Part shown: positions 8,763-18,042 of the stretch, one piece after another
Position numbering within the stretch: the first letter of the stretch is position 1
Layout of the letters: each line of letters begins with the position of its first letter
Source: Zobellia roscoffensis
Lineage (GTDB): Bacteria > Bacteroidota > Bacteroidia > Flavobacteriales > Flavobacteriaceae
Assembly (NCBI RefSeq): GCF_015330165.1
Contig: NZ_JADDXT010000002.1
Location: forward strand, 742,504-806,503
Length of the DNA: 64,000 bases
Reading direction: 5' to 3'
The notes under the pieces: model-generated
What the model was told of the DNA's origin: nothing
The model's input: only the letters and a program-made list of their open reading frames with translations
Database searches by the model: none
Position numbers and translations under genes: made by a program

Positions 8763-11576
8763 CTAATCGTCACTAGGTTTAGGTAATGGTTTTGACATAT
8801 TATTCTTAGTCTTATCGAATACATAATCGATTACTTGCTGATGTCTCATTTTAGAACGAACAGCACTACCCGCAGCCGGAGAAGCATAAAATCTTCTTGA
8901 CGCCACTCTAAATTTGTCCGAATCACTAAAATGCATCATCATATGACTCCAAGCACCCATGTTTCTTGGTTCCTCTTGCGCCCAGACCAAATCATCGGCC
9001 TTTTTATATTTTGCAATTACCTCTTTCATCTTTTCAGCTGGCACTGGAAACAATTGCTCTACACGAACTAAAGCAACATCTTCTCTATTCTGCTCTTCTT
9101 TTACCGCTAGTAAATCATAGTAAAATTTACCGGTACAAAATACTACCGATTTCACCTTACTAACCGTAACCGAATCATCATCTATAACTTCTAGAAAACT
9201 TCCTGACACCAATTCATCTACCGTAGACACCGCTTTTGGATGTCTCAACAAACTTTTAGGGGTGAAAATAATCAGCGGCTTTCTGAAATTTACTTTCATT
9301 TGCCTCCTCAAGATATGAAACATCTGCGCAGGCGTAGAAACATCTGCAATATACATGTTATCTCTAGCGCAAAGCTGCAAGTATCTCTCCATACGAGCAG
9401 AAGAATGTTCTGCCCCCTGTCCTTCATAACCGTGCGGAAGCAACATCACTAAACCGTTCTGAAGCTTCCATTTATCTTCGGCAGCCGAAATATACTGGTC
9501 AATCATAATTTGGGCTCCGTTACTGAAATCCCCAAACTGTGCTTCCCAGATAGTTAAGGTATTTGGGCTTGCCATAGCATAACCATAGTCAAAACCAACC
9601 ACACCATACTCTGATAGGAGTGAATTATAAATTTGAAGTTTTGCTTGCTCCTCACTCAAATGATTAAGCAATATCACCTCTTCTTCACTTTCTTCTACCT
9701 TCATTACGGCATGCCTATGCGAAAACGTACCACGTTCCACATCTTGACCCGACATACGAACCGCATAACCTTCCTGCAACAATGTACCATAGGCTAATAA
9801 TTCACCCATGGCCCAATCTAACCTATCAGATTCGAAGAACATTTTCTTACGATCTCTTATCAGTTTATCGACCTTTCGCAAGAATTTTTTATCCTTTGGA
9901 AGCTCGGTTATAACTTTCGCAATTTTGGTAAGTTCTTTTTTATCGAAAGTAGTATCTACTTTCTCCATCATTTCCCACTCACGAACGTTAACAAAACCTT
10001 TCCATTCATCAGCCATAAACGGAGTGATTTCCGTCTTATCCTCTTTTCTGGAATCTACAAGCTCTTCCTCTAAAGAAGCCTTGTATTCCTCCTCTAACTT
10101 TTGAACAAAGTCATCTTCTATTACACCTTCTGCCAATAATTTTTGCGCATAAATGTCACGCGGATTTTGATGCTTGGCTATGGCCTTGTACAATTTTGGT
10201 TGCGTAAAACGAGGTTCATCACCTTCGTTATGACCATATTTTCTATATCCTAACAAATCAATAAATACATCCCTATTAAAACGCATACGATACTCCAAAG
10301 CAAATAAAGACGCATGCACGACAGCTTCAACATCATCCGCATTTACATGTAAAACCGGACTTAAAGTAACCTTACCTACATCTGTGCAATACGTAGATGT
10401 ACGTGCATCTAAATAGTTCGTAGTAAAACCAATTTGATTATTAACTACTATATGTATAGTACCGTTTGTCTTATACCCGTCTAAGTTGGCCATTTGCACC
10501 AACTCATATATAAGCCCCTGACCAGCAATTGCCGCATCACCATGCACTACTATGGGTAGCACTTTTGAAAATTCATCTGGAAAATGGGCATCTTGTTTTG
10601 CACGTGCAATACCCTCTACCACTGCACCGACCGTCTCTAAGTGAGAAGGATTTGGAGCAATGTTCATTTTTATTTTTTTACCATTGTCCGTTTTGCGATC
10701 AGACGTCCAACCTAAATGGTATTTTACATCACCATCAAAAATCTCTTGCTCGTAATCTTTACCATCAAATTCACTGAAAATATCTTTAGCGGCTTTGCCA
10801 AATATATTGGTAAGCACGTTAAGTCTACCTCTATGAGCCATACCCATTACAAACTGCTCCACACCAAGTTCTGCAGCACGTTCAACAACAGCATCAAGGG
10901 CAGGAATCAATGATTCACCACCTTCTAAAGAAAATCGTTTTTGCCCAACATATTTGGTATGCAAAAAGCCTTCAAAAGAAACCGCTTGATTCAGTTTTCT
11001 AAGAATACGTTTTTTATGTTCGTTATCGAATTTTGGGTGATTGTCATTAACATTCAACCAATTTTGAATCCACTCAATACGCTCTGGCTTACGAATATAC
11101 ATATACTCAACACCAATGGCATCACAGTAAATGCGACGTAAGTGATCAATAATTTCTTTTAAAGTACTCGCACCAATACCAATAACATCGCCCGCACTGA
11201 ACACGGTTCCCATATCACTTTGTGATAAGCCAAAATTTTCGATATCAAGTGTTGGCTCATATTGTCTACGCTCTCTAACAGGGTTGGTTTCCGTAAATAA
11301 ATGTCCTCTACTACGGTAACCATCAATCAACCGAATGACCTGAAACTCTTTCTGAAGAGATTGCGGCATTTCTGCACCAGCATTATTCTGAGTTCCGTTG
11401 ACTGAGACCAAAGTCTCTAAATCCAGCTCGTCCAAAGCGGATTCTGTTCCGAAATCAAAACCTTGAAAAAATGCTCGCCAACTAGGCTCAACACTATCGG
11501 GGTTAGTAATATACTTGTCGTATAGTTCCGCAAAAAAAGAGGTATGAGCGGTATTTAGAAAGGAATATTTGTCCAT
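8763..11576 (-). CDS. odhA: 2-oxoglutarate dehydrogenase E1 component
   Basis: Thiamine-diphosphate enzyme that decarboxylates 2-oxoglutarate. The ATG at 11576 (MDKYSFLNTAHTSFFAELY) is chosen because E1 proteins start with this block. The open frame reaches 55 codons further but has no family resemblance there. The 937-residue product shows MAHRGRLNVL, the ThDP/Mg block GDAAIAGQGLIYE, the transketolase-like LLPHGYEGQGAEHSSAR segment, and a C-terminal MGAWSHM block. It is the first gene of the odhA-odhB unit and is divergent from a barrel-protein gene. Confidence 0.96.
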   Translation of the reverse strand: MDKYSFLNTAHTSFFAELYDKYITNPDSVEPSWRAFFQGFDFGTESALDELDLETLVSVNGTQNNAGAEMPQSLQKEFQVIRLIDGYRSRGHLFTETNPVRERRQYEPTLDIENFGLSQSDMGTVFSAGDVIGIGASTLKEIIDHLRRIYCDAIGVEYMYIRKPERIEWIQNWLNVNDNHPKFDNEHKKRILRKLNQAVSFEGFLHTKYVGQKRFSLEGGESLIPALDAVVERAAELGVEQFVMGMAHRGRLNVLTNIFGKAAKDIFSEFDGKDYEQEIFDGDVKYHLGWTSDRKTDNGKKIKMNIAPNPSHLETVGAVVEGIARAKQDAHFPDEFSKVLPIVVHGDAAIAGQGLIYELVQMANLDGYKTNGTIHIVVNNQIGFTTNYLDARTSTYCTDVGKVTLSPVLHVNADDVEAVVHASLFALEYRMRFNRDVFIDLLGYRKYGHNEGDEPRFTQPKLYKAIAKHQNPRDIYAQKLLAEGVIEDDFVQKLEEEYKASLEEELVDSRKEDKTEITPFMADEWKGFVNVREWEMMEKVDTTFDKKELTKIAKVITELPKDKKFLRKVDKLIRDRKKMFFESDRLDWAMGELLAYGTLLQEGYAVRMSGQDVERGTFSHRHAVMKVEESEEEVILLNHLSEEQAKLQIYNSLLSEYGVVGFDYGYAMASPNTLTIWEAQFGDFSNGAQIMIDQYISAAEDKWKLQNGLVMLLPHGYEGQGAEHSSARMERYLQLCARDNMYIADVSTPAQMFHILRRQMKVNFRKPLIIFTPKSLLRHPKAVSTVDELVSGSFLEVIDDDSVTVSKVKSVVFCTGKFYYDLLAVKEEQNREDVALVRVEQLFPVPAEKMKEVIAKYKKADDLVWAQEEPRNMGAWSHMMMHFSDSDKFRVASRRFYASPAAGSAVRSKMRHQQVIDYVFDKTKNNMSKPLPKPSDD

Positions 11577-11673
11577 AGAAGATTCTCTGTCATGCAAATA
11601 AATGGGTACAAAAATACAACATTTCCCATTTCTGGGGCGTATCTTAGTATGCAATATTGAAAAAATAAAGATA

Positions 11674-12210
11674 ATGATTAAAAAACTTTCTTTGATCTCA
11701 AAAAAACTTTTTTTAGGGTTATTTCTTATACTTATTAGCATAAGTTGTTACGCACAAAACACTTCTAACACAACAGATTTCTGGAATAACGTACGATTTG
11801 GTGGTGGATTAGGTTTTGGACTAACAAATGGAGGTTTCAATGCATCCGTAGCTCCCAGTGCCATCTATCAATTTAACGAGCAATTTGCCAGTGGTGTCAG
11901 CCTTACTTTCAACTATGCCAAATATGACAATAATAAACGTTACGCCTACGGCGGAAGTATTCTTTCGCTTTACAACCCTATTCCTTTCTTACAGATTTCT
12001 GCAGAACTAGAACAATTACGCATCAACCAAACACTCTCTTTTAACAATTTGTCTACAATTGAGGATAATTACTGGTCTCCTGCGTTGTTCCTAGGCTTAG
12101 GATATACGGACCGAAATTTTACTGTTGGAATACGTTATGATGTGCTTTATGATGATGACAAGAGTATTTACGCCAATGCCTGGATGCCCTTTGTACGGGT
12201 ATATTTTTAG
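11674..12210 (+). CDS. Outer-membrane beta-barrel protein next to odhA
   Basis: The start at 11674 (MIKKLSLIS) opens a clear signal peptide ending at SCYAQ; the open frame extends 24 codons further upstream but overlaps the divergent promoter. The mature 178 residues have repeated aromatic, amphipathic strands (FGGGLGFGL, VGIRYDVLY) and end in FVRVYF, a barrel C-terminal signature. From memory, relatives of this protein are often labelled alpha-ketoglutarate decarboxylase in flavobacterial genomes. That label probably spread from the neighbouring E1 gene, since nothing here looks enzymatic. The last four bases overlap the convergent next gene. Confidence 0.78.
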   Translation: MIKKLSLISKKLFLGLFLILISISCYAQNTSNTTDFWNNVRFGGGLGFGLTNGGFNASVAPSAIYQFNEQFASGVSLTFNYAKYDNNKRYAYGGSILSLYNPIPFLQISAELEQLRINQTLSFNNLSTIEDNYWSPALFLGLGYTDRNFTVGIRYDVLYDDDKSIYANAWMPFVRVYF

Positions 12211-12560
12211 GAGTATTTTTCTTTCAACCAGACTTTTTGCAACTCTCTTTTCAAGACTAAAAAAGTCACCTGATCAGCTACCTCTACTACATCTGTTACC
12301 TTAATTTCTTTGAACGCCCTTTCCGGAACATCTACAATGTAGAGCAAATTGAGGTATTCAGAAAAGCGCTCCATAATTAGACGGTAGATTTTCTCCCTTA
12401 AGACACTTATGAGTCCTTCGGGGAGAATATCTACCTCCAAATCTATATAAATATTAGCAAGACCAAAGTCTTTTATAATCTGAGCGACCAGCTTCTGATA
12501 AAGCTCTTTTTTCTCTGCATTGGCAAGTAAGTCCGTACTATCTGAAAAATTCAAAACCAT
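12207..12560 (-). CDS. Conserved hypothetical protein, 117 residues
   Basis: I do not recognise the family. The protein is soluble, charged and predicted to be mostly helical with two short beta stretches (IYIDLEVDIL and LLYIVDVPE). It has no signal peptide, cysteine motif or membrane segment. Normal codon use, an ATG start and a 4-base tail-to-tail overlap with the barrel gene support it as real. It runs in the same direction as galE but lies about 90 bases downstream of it. Confidence 0.65.
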   Translation of the reverse strand: MVLNFSDSTDLLANAEKKELYQKLVAQIIKDFGLANIYIDLEVDILPEGLISVLREKIYRLIMERFSEYLNLLYIVDVPERAFKEIKVTDVVEVADQVTFLVLKRELQKVWLKEKYS

Positions 12561-12650
12561 AAATTATCTACGTTTCTGATTCAAAGTTGGTTTTGCTTTA
12601 CAAAGAATTTAACAGCAACTTATTAGGCCACACAAAACAACCTATTACGA

Positions 12651-13667
12651 CTATGCCCTAATTTTTTGTTCCCATTCCCATGCAGACTTCATTGCCTCAT
12701 CTAACGTGTATTGAGATTTCCACCCTAATACTTCATTTGCTTTTGTAGTATCTGCGTAAGCCGAAACAATATCACCAGCCCTTCTATCCACTATTTTATA
12801 ATTAAGTTTCTTACCCGAAACTTTTTCAAAACTGTGAATTACTTCAAGTACCGAGCTTCCTTTTCCTGTTCCTAGGTTAAAGATCTCGTAATTTTCTTTA
12901 TTTTTACCCCCCAACAAACGCTGTAATGCCTGAACGTGAGCTTTCGCTAAATCTACCACGTAAATATAATCCCGAACACATGTACCATCTTCAGTAGGAT
13001 AATCATCTCCAAACACTGATAATTGCTCTCGTAACCCAGCACCAGTCTGCGTAATAAAAGGCACAAGGTTCTGCGGCACACCAATTGGCAACTCACCAAT
13101 ATTACCACTAGGGTGCGCACCCATAGGGTTGAAATAACGCAATGCAATGGCGTTCATTTTATCATTTACAATACAAGTATCACGAATAATTTCCTCTCCC
13201 ATTTGCTTGGTATTCCCATAAGGAGACTCCGCAGGCTTCACAGGTGCTTTTTCACTAATAGGCATTTCATCTGCTTGCCCATAAACCGTACAAGATGAAC
13301 TAAAAATAAAGTTGGAGTTATCCTTTTTAGACAATTCTTTTAAGAGATAAACCAGTGTGCCCAAGTTGTTTTCATAATATAAAAGTGGTTTCTCTACACT
13401 TTCGCCAACCGCTTTTGAAGCCGCAAAATGAATAACTCCCTCTACGTCATGATGTCTTTTGAAAAAATCTTCAACCTTAGCTTTTTCTTTTAAATCTATT
13501 TTTTCAAAAAGAGGCATTTTACCCGTTATTGAAGAAATACCTTCCAGCACTTTCTCAGAGGAATTGGAGCAGTCATCAATTATTACCACCTCAAAACCTT
13601 CGTTTTGAAGTTCTACAACTGTATGTGAACCAATAAATCCTAGTCCGCCGGTCACTAATATTTTCAT
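12651..13667 (-). CDS. galE: UDP-glucose 4-epimerase
   Basis: Interconverts UDP-glucose and UDP-galactose for envelope polysaccharides. This extended short-chain dehydrogenase has the NAD-binding glycine motif at residues 7-13 (GGLGFIG), catalytic serine in FSSSCTVYG (about 124), and the YxxxK pair at Y150 and K154 (SPYGNTK). The substrate end carries NLGTGKGSSVLEV. The length of 338 is standard. It lies 89 bases downstream of a sugar aminotransferase gene in the same direction, and both point to surface glycan synthesis. Confidence 0.95.
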   Translation of the reverse strand: MKILVTGGLGFIGSHTVVELQNEGFEVVIIDDCSNSSEKVLEGISSITGKMPLFEKIDLKEKAKVEDFFKRHHDVEGVIHFAASKAVGESVEKPLLYYENNLGTLVYLLKELSKKDNSNFIFSSSCTVYGQADEMPISEKAPVKPAESPYGNTKQMGEEIIRDTCIVNDKMNAIALRYFNPMGAHPSGNIGELPIGVPQNLVPFITQTGAGLREQLSVFGDDYPTEDGTCVRDYIYVVDLAKAHVQALQRLLGGKNKENYEIFNLGTGKGSSVLEVIHSFEKVSGKKLNYKIVDRRAGDIVSAYADTTKANEVLGWKSQYTLDEAMKSAWEWEQKIRA

Positions 13668-13756
13668 ATTCTATTTTTTTCAAAAAACACTCTATCAAAA
13701 GTGAATTCAATATTATTTATAATTCAATCTTATACTTTACAAAAAGCAATGATAAA

Positions 13757-14917
13757 TTAACCGTTCACAAAATCCAACACCGTTTTTGTGATAAAAGCAA
13801 TTTGCTCGTCATCCAATTCCGTATGCATTGGCAATGAAATAACTTCTTTTATCAATTGGTTGGTTACGGGAAAATCAGCTTCATTATACCGCTTATCTAC
13901 ATATGCTTTCTGCTTGTGCAATGGAATTGGGTAATACACCCCACACGGAATGTCATTATCCGCTAAATGCTTTACCAATGCATCTCGTTTTCCGTTTGTA
14001 ATCCGTAAAGTATATTGATGAAACACATGACAACTACAAGTATCGCAAATTTGATTTTCACATTTAACGGTCTTTGGAGTAATAATATGGGATTGCCCCT
14101 TAAGCGCTTCTGTATAACTTCTGGCCGCAGCTCTTCTGCTACCACAATAGCTATCTAACTTTGGCAATTTTGCCCTAAGCACCGCTGCCTGTATAGAATC
14201 TAATCTAGAATTTACACCTACCACATCGTGATGATATCTTTCATACATGCCGTGATTAACGACACCTCTTAACGTGTGCGCCAATTCATCATCATTAGTA
14301 AAAATCGCACCTCCATCTCCATACGCCCCTAAATTCTTAGACGGGAAAAAAGACGTAGCACCTACATGACCAATGGTGCCAGCTTTTTGCTTTCTACCAT
14401 CGTCAAAAGTATAATCTGCTCCAATAGCTTGTGCATTATCTTCTATTACAAAAAGATTATGTTTTTCTGCAAGCTCCATAATAGCATCCATGTTGGCGCA
14501 TTGACCAAACAAATGAACTGGAACGATTGCTTTAGTTTTAGGAGTGATCGCTTTTTCTACAGCGGCAATATCTATATTAAAAGAATCTGGCTCAACATCT
14601 ACCAAGACGGGGGTTAATTGTAAAAGCGCAATAACCTCAACCGTAGCTGCAAACGTAAAATCTGCCGTGATAACCTCATCACCAGGCTGTAGACCTAAGC
14701 CCATCATTGCTATTTGTAGGGCATCTGTACCATTGGCACAAGGTATTACATGTTTTACACCCAAATACTCTTCCAACTCGGATTGAAACGACCGTACTTC
14801 TGGTCCGTTTATAAAAGCCGAAGTTTCTAAAATAGTAGCTATAGCTGAATTGACTTGTTCCTTTATTCCTTCGTACTGGCCGCCTAAGTCGACCATTTGA
14901 ATTTTTTTCATCGTCAT
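13757..14917 (-). CDS. DegT/DnrJ/EryC1/StrS family PLP-dependent sugar aminotransferase
   Basis: Transfers an amino group to a keto-sugar nucleotide. The PLP lysine is K194 in FFPSKNLGAYGDGGA, and the PLP-contacting aspartate is D160 in VIEDNAQA. GTDALQIAM forms the phosphate-binding turn. An unusual four-cysteine cluster (C286, C291, C294, C296) directly precedes the conserved HVFHQYTLRI strand. Starts at 14917 and 14911 are both ATG and cannot be told apart. It is divergent from the Kdo transferase gene and upstream of galE. The exact sugar is not determinable. Confidence 0.9.
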   Translation of the reverse strand: MTMKKIQMVDLGGQYEGIKEQVNSAIATILETSAFINGPEVRSFQSELEEYLGVKHVIPCANGTDALQIAMMGLGLQPGDEVITADFTFAATVEVIALLQLTPVLVDVEPDSFNIDIAAVEKAITPKTKAIVPVHLFGQCANMDAIMELAEKHNLFVIEDNAQAIGADYTFDDGRKQKAGTIGHVGATSFFPSKNLGAYGDGGAIFTNDDELAHTLRGVVNHGMYERYHHDVVGVNSRLDSIQAAVLRAKLPKLDSYCGSRRAAARSYTEALKGQSHIITPKTVKCENQICDTCSCHVFHQYTLRITNGKRDALVKHLADNDIPCGVYYPIPLHKQKAYVDKRYNEADFPVTNQLIKEVISLPMHTELDDEQIAFITKTVLDFVNG

Positions 14918-15002
14918 GAATTATATAAATCGAAACAAAAATACGAAACCATGCAGTACTATTTTATGTAAAGAAGCGTAATTTAGCGTAAAATATGAAT
15001 CA

Positions 15003-16238
15003 GTGCATAGCATCTATAATGTGATTGTTCAGATTTCTTGGTTCTTCCTGAAAATTCTGGCTCTTTTCAATTCTAAATTAAAGTTGTTCGTAAATGGCCG
15101 CAAGCACTCCTTTTACTTGCTTGACAACGCTATTACCAAAGAAGACAGAACACTTTGGGTACATGCTGCATCTCTAGGTGAATACGAACAAGGACTTCCT
15201 ATCATTGAGAGGCTGAAAAAAGAATATCCTACCCACAAAATTATACTTACCTTCTTTTCACCTTCTGGGTACGAGATAAAGAAAAATACATCTGCAGCAG
15301 ACGTAGTGGTTTATTTACCAATGGATACAAAGAAAAATGCGGCACATTTTATAAAAACCGTACATCCTGATATTGCAATTTTTGTAAAATATGAGATTTG
15401 GCCCAATTACATGAAGGCACTTGAAAAACACAAAATTCCTGCCGTCTTAATCTCTGCCCTGTTCAAGAAAAATCAGATTTATTTTAAAGCCTACGGCGGA
15501 TTTATGAGAAGAACGCTACGTAAATTTTCAAACTATTTTGTTCAGGACGAGAACTCAAAAGTACTATTGGAGTCCATAGGAATAAAGAATGTAGAAATAA
15601 GCGGAGACACCCGCCTGGACCGTGTTTCCGAAATTCTGGACCGAGACAACTCCCTTGATTTCATGGAGGTCTTTAAAAATGATAAGCTTTGTTTTGTAGC
15701 CGGAAGTACTTGGCCCGAAGATGAGGCTATCTTAATTGACCACATCAACAACGCTCCAAAAAACCTGAAGTATGTATTGGCGCCACACACCATTAAAAAG
15801 GATAAAATTTTAGGCCTTGCAGGCGCATTTACAAAAAAAACCACACTTTATTCAAAGATTGATAGTAACAACTTACGAGATTATGATGTGTTAATTATTG
15901 ACAATATTGGGCTTTTGACCAAAATCTATAGTTATGCCAATATTGCTTATGTTGGCGGTGGGTTTTCTACAGGGCTACACAATACACTAGAACCCGCAGT
16001 ATTTGGAATACCTGTAATTATAGGCCCCAATTATGATGGTTTTAAAGAGGCCGAAGATTTAGCAGAACTAAAAGGCATCTACCCCATAAAAGACCAATGG
16101 ACCTTTGGAGAGCTTTTAAAAAAATTACTGGATAGCCCCGAGTTCAGAAAAAAAACCGGCGAAATTAATGCCGGCTACATTTCTAAAAATAAAGGTGCCA
16201 GCTTAGAAATCATGAACCACATTCGTGAACTCATTTAA
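15003..16238 (+). CDS. waaA: 3-deoxy-D-manno-octulosonic acid (Kdo) transferase
   Basis: Adds Kdo to lipid A precursor at the inner membrane. The N-terminal hydrophobic anchor is followed by LWVHAASLGEYEQGLP, the WaaA acceptor-side block, then FVAGSTWPEDE and the GT-B C-terminal AYVGGGFSTGLHNTLEPAVFG. Translation most likely begins at the GTG at 15003 (GTG CAT AGC). The ATG at 14995 is in another frame and stops after nine codons. Length 411 is normal. Neighbouring galE and aminotransferase genes fit an LPS or polysaccharide context. Confidence 0.93.
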   Translation: MHSIYNVIVQISWFFLKILALFNSKLKLFVNGRKHSFYLLDNAITKEDRTLWVHAASLGEYEQGLPIIERLKKEYPTHKIILTFFSPSGYEIKKNTSAADVVVYLPMDTKKNAAHFIKTVHPDIAIFVKYEIWPNYMKALEKHKIPAVLISALFKKNQIYFKAYGGFMRRTLRKFSNYFVQDENSKVLLESIGIKNVEISGDTRLDRVSEILDRDNSLDFMEVFKNDKLCFVAGSTWPEDEAILIDHINNAPKNLKYVLAPHTIKKDKILGLAGAFTKKTTLYSKIDSNNLRDYDVLIIDNIGLLTKIYSYANIAYVGGGFSTGLHNTLEPAVFGIPVIIGPNYDGFKEAEDLAELKGIYPIKDQWTFGELLKKLLDSPEFRKKTGEINAGYISKNKGASLEIMNHIRELI

Positions 16239-16489
16239 ACACCTCAATAAAACTTAATTCTATTTTAAGCAGACACACTCCAAACGCTTACTATTTGCCT
16301 AACTCAAGAATGGCACATTGCAATTATAAGATTTAGCACATATTAATCTGATAAACAAAATGTGATTCATCGTTTTTTTTGACACTTCAACTGATTAACA
16401 TACTAAACATAAACAAGTTAAAGCAAATAATTCGCAATAATCTGCCTTTGTATTTATTAATTTCTTAAATTTAAAGAAATCTAATACTT

Positions 16490-16618
16490 ATGGAACAAGA
16501 GCTAAATGCAGGAGTAAAAATGCTCAACGGATTTCTTCGAATTATGATTGCCTGTCTGGTATTTATTTTATTGGCAGTACCAGTAGCCCTCGTTTTAGAT
16601 TTGATCGGAATCCTGTAG
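16490..16618 (+). CDS. Small single-span membrane protein, 42 residues
   Basis: An ATG-initiated frame encodes a short polar N-terminus (MEQELNAGVKML), one hydrophobic helix at about residues 18-37, and a GIL end. It fills most of an otherwise empty 450-base gap and is followed within 30 bases by a strong terminator. A near-palindrome (16461-16479) sits just upstream of the start. I do not recognise the family. Real status is likely but not proven. Confidence 0.55.
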   Translation: MEQELNAGVKMLNGFLRIMIACLVFILLAVPVALVLDLIGIL

Positions 16619-16647
16619 CATCCTAAAAAAATTAATTGACCAAACAT

Positions 16648-16677
16648 AAAAAAGGCCCTCTAAGAGGGCCTTTTAGT
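16648..16677. terminator. Bidirectional terminator
   Basis: A perfect hairpin (AAAGGCCCTC, loop TAA, GAGGGCCTTT) is flanked by A residues on the left and T residues on the right. It can serve both the small membrane protein gene and the convergent oxidoreductase gene. Confidence 0.93.
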
Positions 16678-16689
16678 TTTTAACAGAAA

Positions 16690-18033
16690 CTACAACTTAG
16701 GCTCCCAGCCTTCTTCATATTCTCGTTTCCACCAATCTTTCATTATCTTATCATTATTAAGAACCTTACCTGTCTTTTGGTCAATTTTTAAGGTCTCGCC
16801 GGCATCTTGCGCCATGTTCCCTAAATGACAGAGCATAGTAGTAACACTAGCATCTTTAATATCTGAATTCAAGGATTTATCCTTACGAATAGCCTCAAAG
16901 AAGTTTCCAATGTGGTTCCAATCCAAATCTCCAGCACCTTGTGTGTTAACAGTAGCACTTTGCTGACCAGCTTCCTTCTCTTCTTTAATGATATTTCCGT
17001 TCAAATCAAATAATTTATAACCACCACGACTTAAAGTAATGATTCCTTCACTTCCATAAATGGTAGCTCCCCTACCTGGTTGCTTAGGTATAATTTTCCC
17101 ACGGCTATGACCTGTCCATGTTATAAACTTATCACCCGGATATTTATAAGTTACTTGTTGGTTATCTACAAATTGCCAATCATCATCATACGCATATTTT
17201 CCTCCAAAAGAAGTAACACTCTCCGGCAAATCTACTCCAAGTGCCCATCTACATATATCTATTTCATGGGTACCATTGTTATGTACTTCTCCTGTACCCC
17301 ATGTCTTAAACCAATGCCAATTATACGGATGTACATTATCTCTGTAATCTTCACGAGGTGCTGGTCCTTGCCATAAATCCCAGTCCAAGGTTTTTGGAAC
17401 TTCAATTATACTACCCTTTCCTATAGACCCCCTGTTATTGGAATAATAGGCTTCGCCTTTATATACATCACCAATAATACCTTCACCTATCTCCTTTACT
17501 GCAAGCTTTGAAGTTTGGGCCGATCGCTGTTGGTTACCCATCTGCACTTTTTTACCATACTTCTTTTGAGCCTCTACCAACAGCTGGTTTTCATACGGAT
17601 TATGGCTACAAGGCTTCTCTACATACACGTGCTTACCCGCTTGCAATGCCATTATAGCCATTGGCGCATGCCAATGCTCTGGCGTAGCAATAAAAACAGC
17701 ATCTACTTTTTTATTTTTTAAAACTTTCCTAAAATCTTTTTCCACCTTAGGCACATAGCCAATGTTTTCTTTACACCAAATATTATGCTCTTCTAAAATA
17801 GTATCATCTACATCACAACTGAACAATACTTTGGCATTTGGGTCCTTGTGAATTGCCATAAAATGTGCTTTAGCCCTACTACGAACTCCAATTACAGCAC
17901 AATTAATACGATCACTAGACCCTAAAATTCGCGAATAACTTTGGGCAGACATAGCATTTATACTTCCTCCAAAAGCCAAACCTGCAGCACCTACTGATGC
18001 TTTTTTAATAAAATTTCTTCTATCTGAACTCAT
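16690..18033 (-). CDS. Gfo/Idh/MocA family oxidoreductase with Tat signal
   Basis: NAD(P)-dependent sugar or polyol oxidoreductase. The N-terminus has a twin-arginine signal (SDRRNFIKKASVGAAG), suggesting export as a folded, cofactor-loaded protein. The Rossmann part includes CAVIGVRSRAK, the family EKP motif is in VYVEKPCSHN, and the substrate domain includes NWHWFKTWGTGEVHNNGTHEID, broken here at WGTGEVHNNGTHE with its active-site histidine. The 447-residue size suits the Bacteroidetes exported branch. It lies 9 bases after a sugar isomerase gene that also carries a Tat signal. The substrate is not known. Confidence 0.9.
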   Translation of the reverse strand: MSSDRRNFIKKASVGAAGLAFGGSINAMSAQSYSRILGSSDRINCAVIGVRSRAKAHFMAIHKDPNAKVLFSCDVDDTILEEHNIWCKENIGYVPKVEKDFRKVLKNKKVDAVFIATPEHWHAPMAIMALQAGKHVYVEKPCSHNPYENQLLVEAQKKYGKKVQMGNQQRSAQTSKLAVKEIGEGIIGDVYKGEAYYSNNRGSIGKGSIIEVPKTLDWDLWQGPAPREDYRDNVHPYNWHWFKTWGTGEVHNNGTHEIDICRWALGVDLPESVTSFGGKYAYDDDWQFVDNQQVTYKYPGDKFITWTGHSRGKIIPKQPGRGATIYGSEGIITLSRGGYKLFDLNGNIIKEEKEAGQQSATVNTQGAGDLDWNHIGNFFEAIRKDKSLNSDIKDASVTTMLCHLGNMAQDAGETLKIDQKTGKVLNNDKIMKDWWKREYEEGWEPKL

Positions 18034-18042
18034 TTCTACATT

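Noticed and set aside
11577..11741. A 55-codon N-terminal extension of odhA
   Set aside because: The E1 family starts at MDKYSFLN; the extension overlaps the divergent gene and promoter and shows no similarity.
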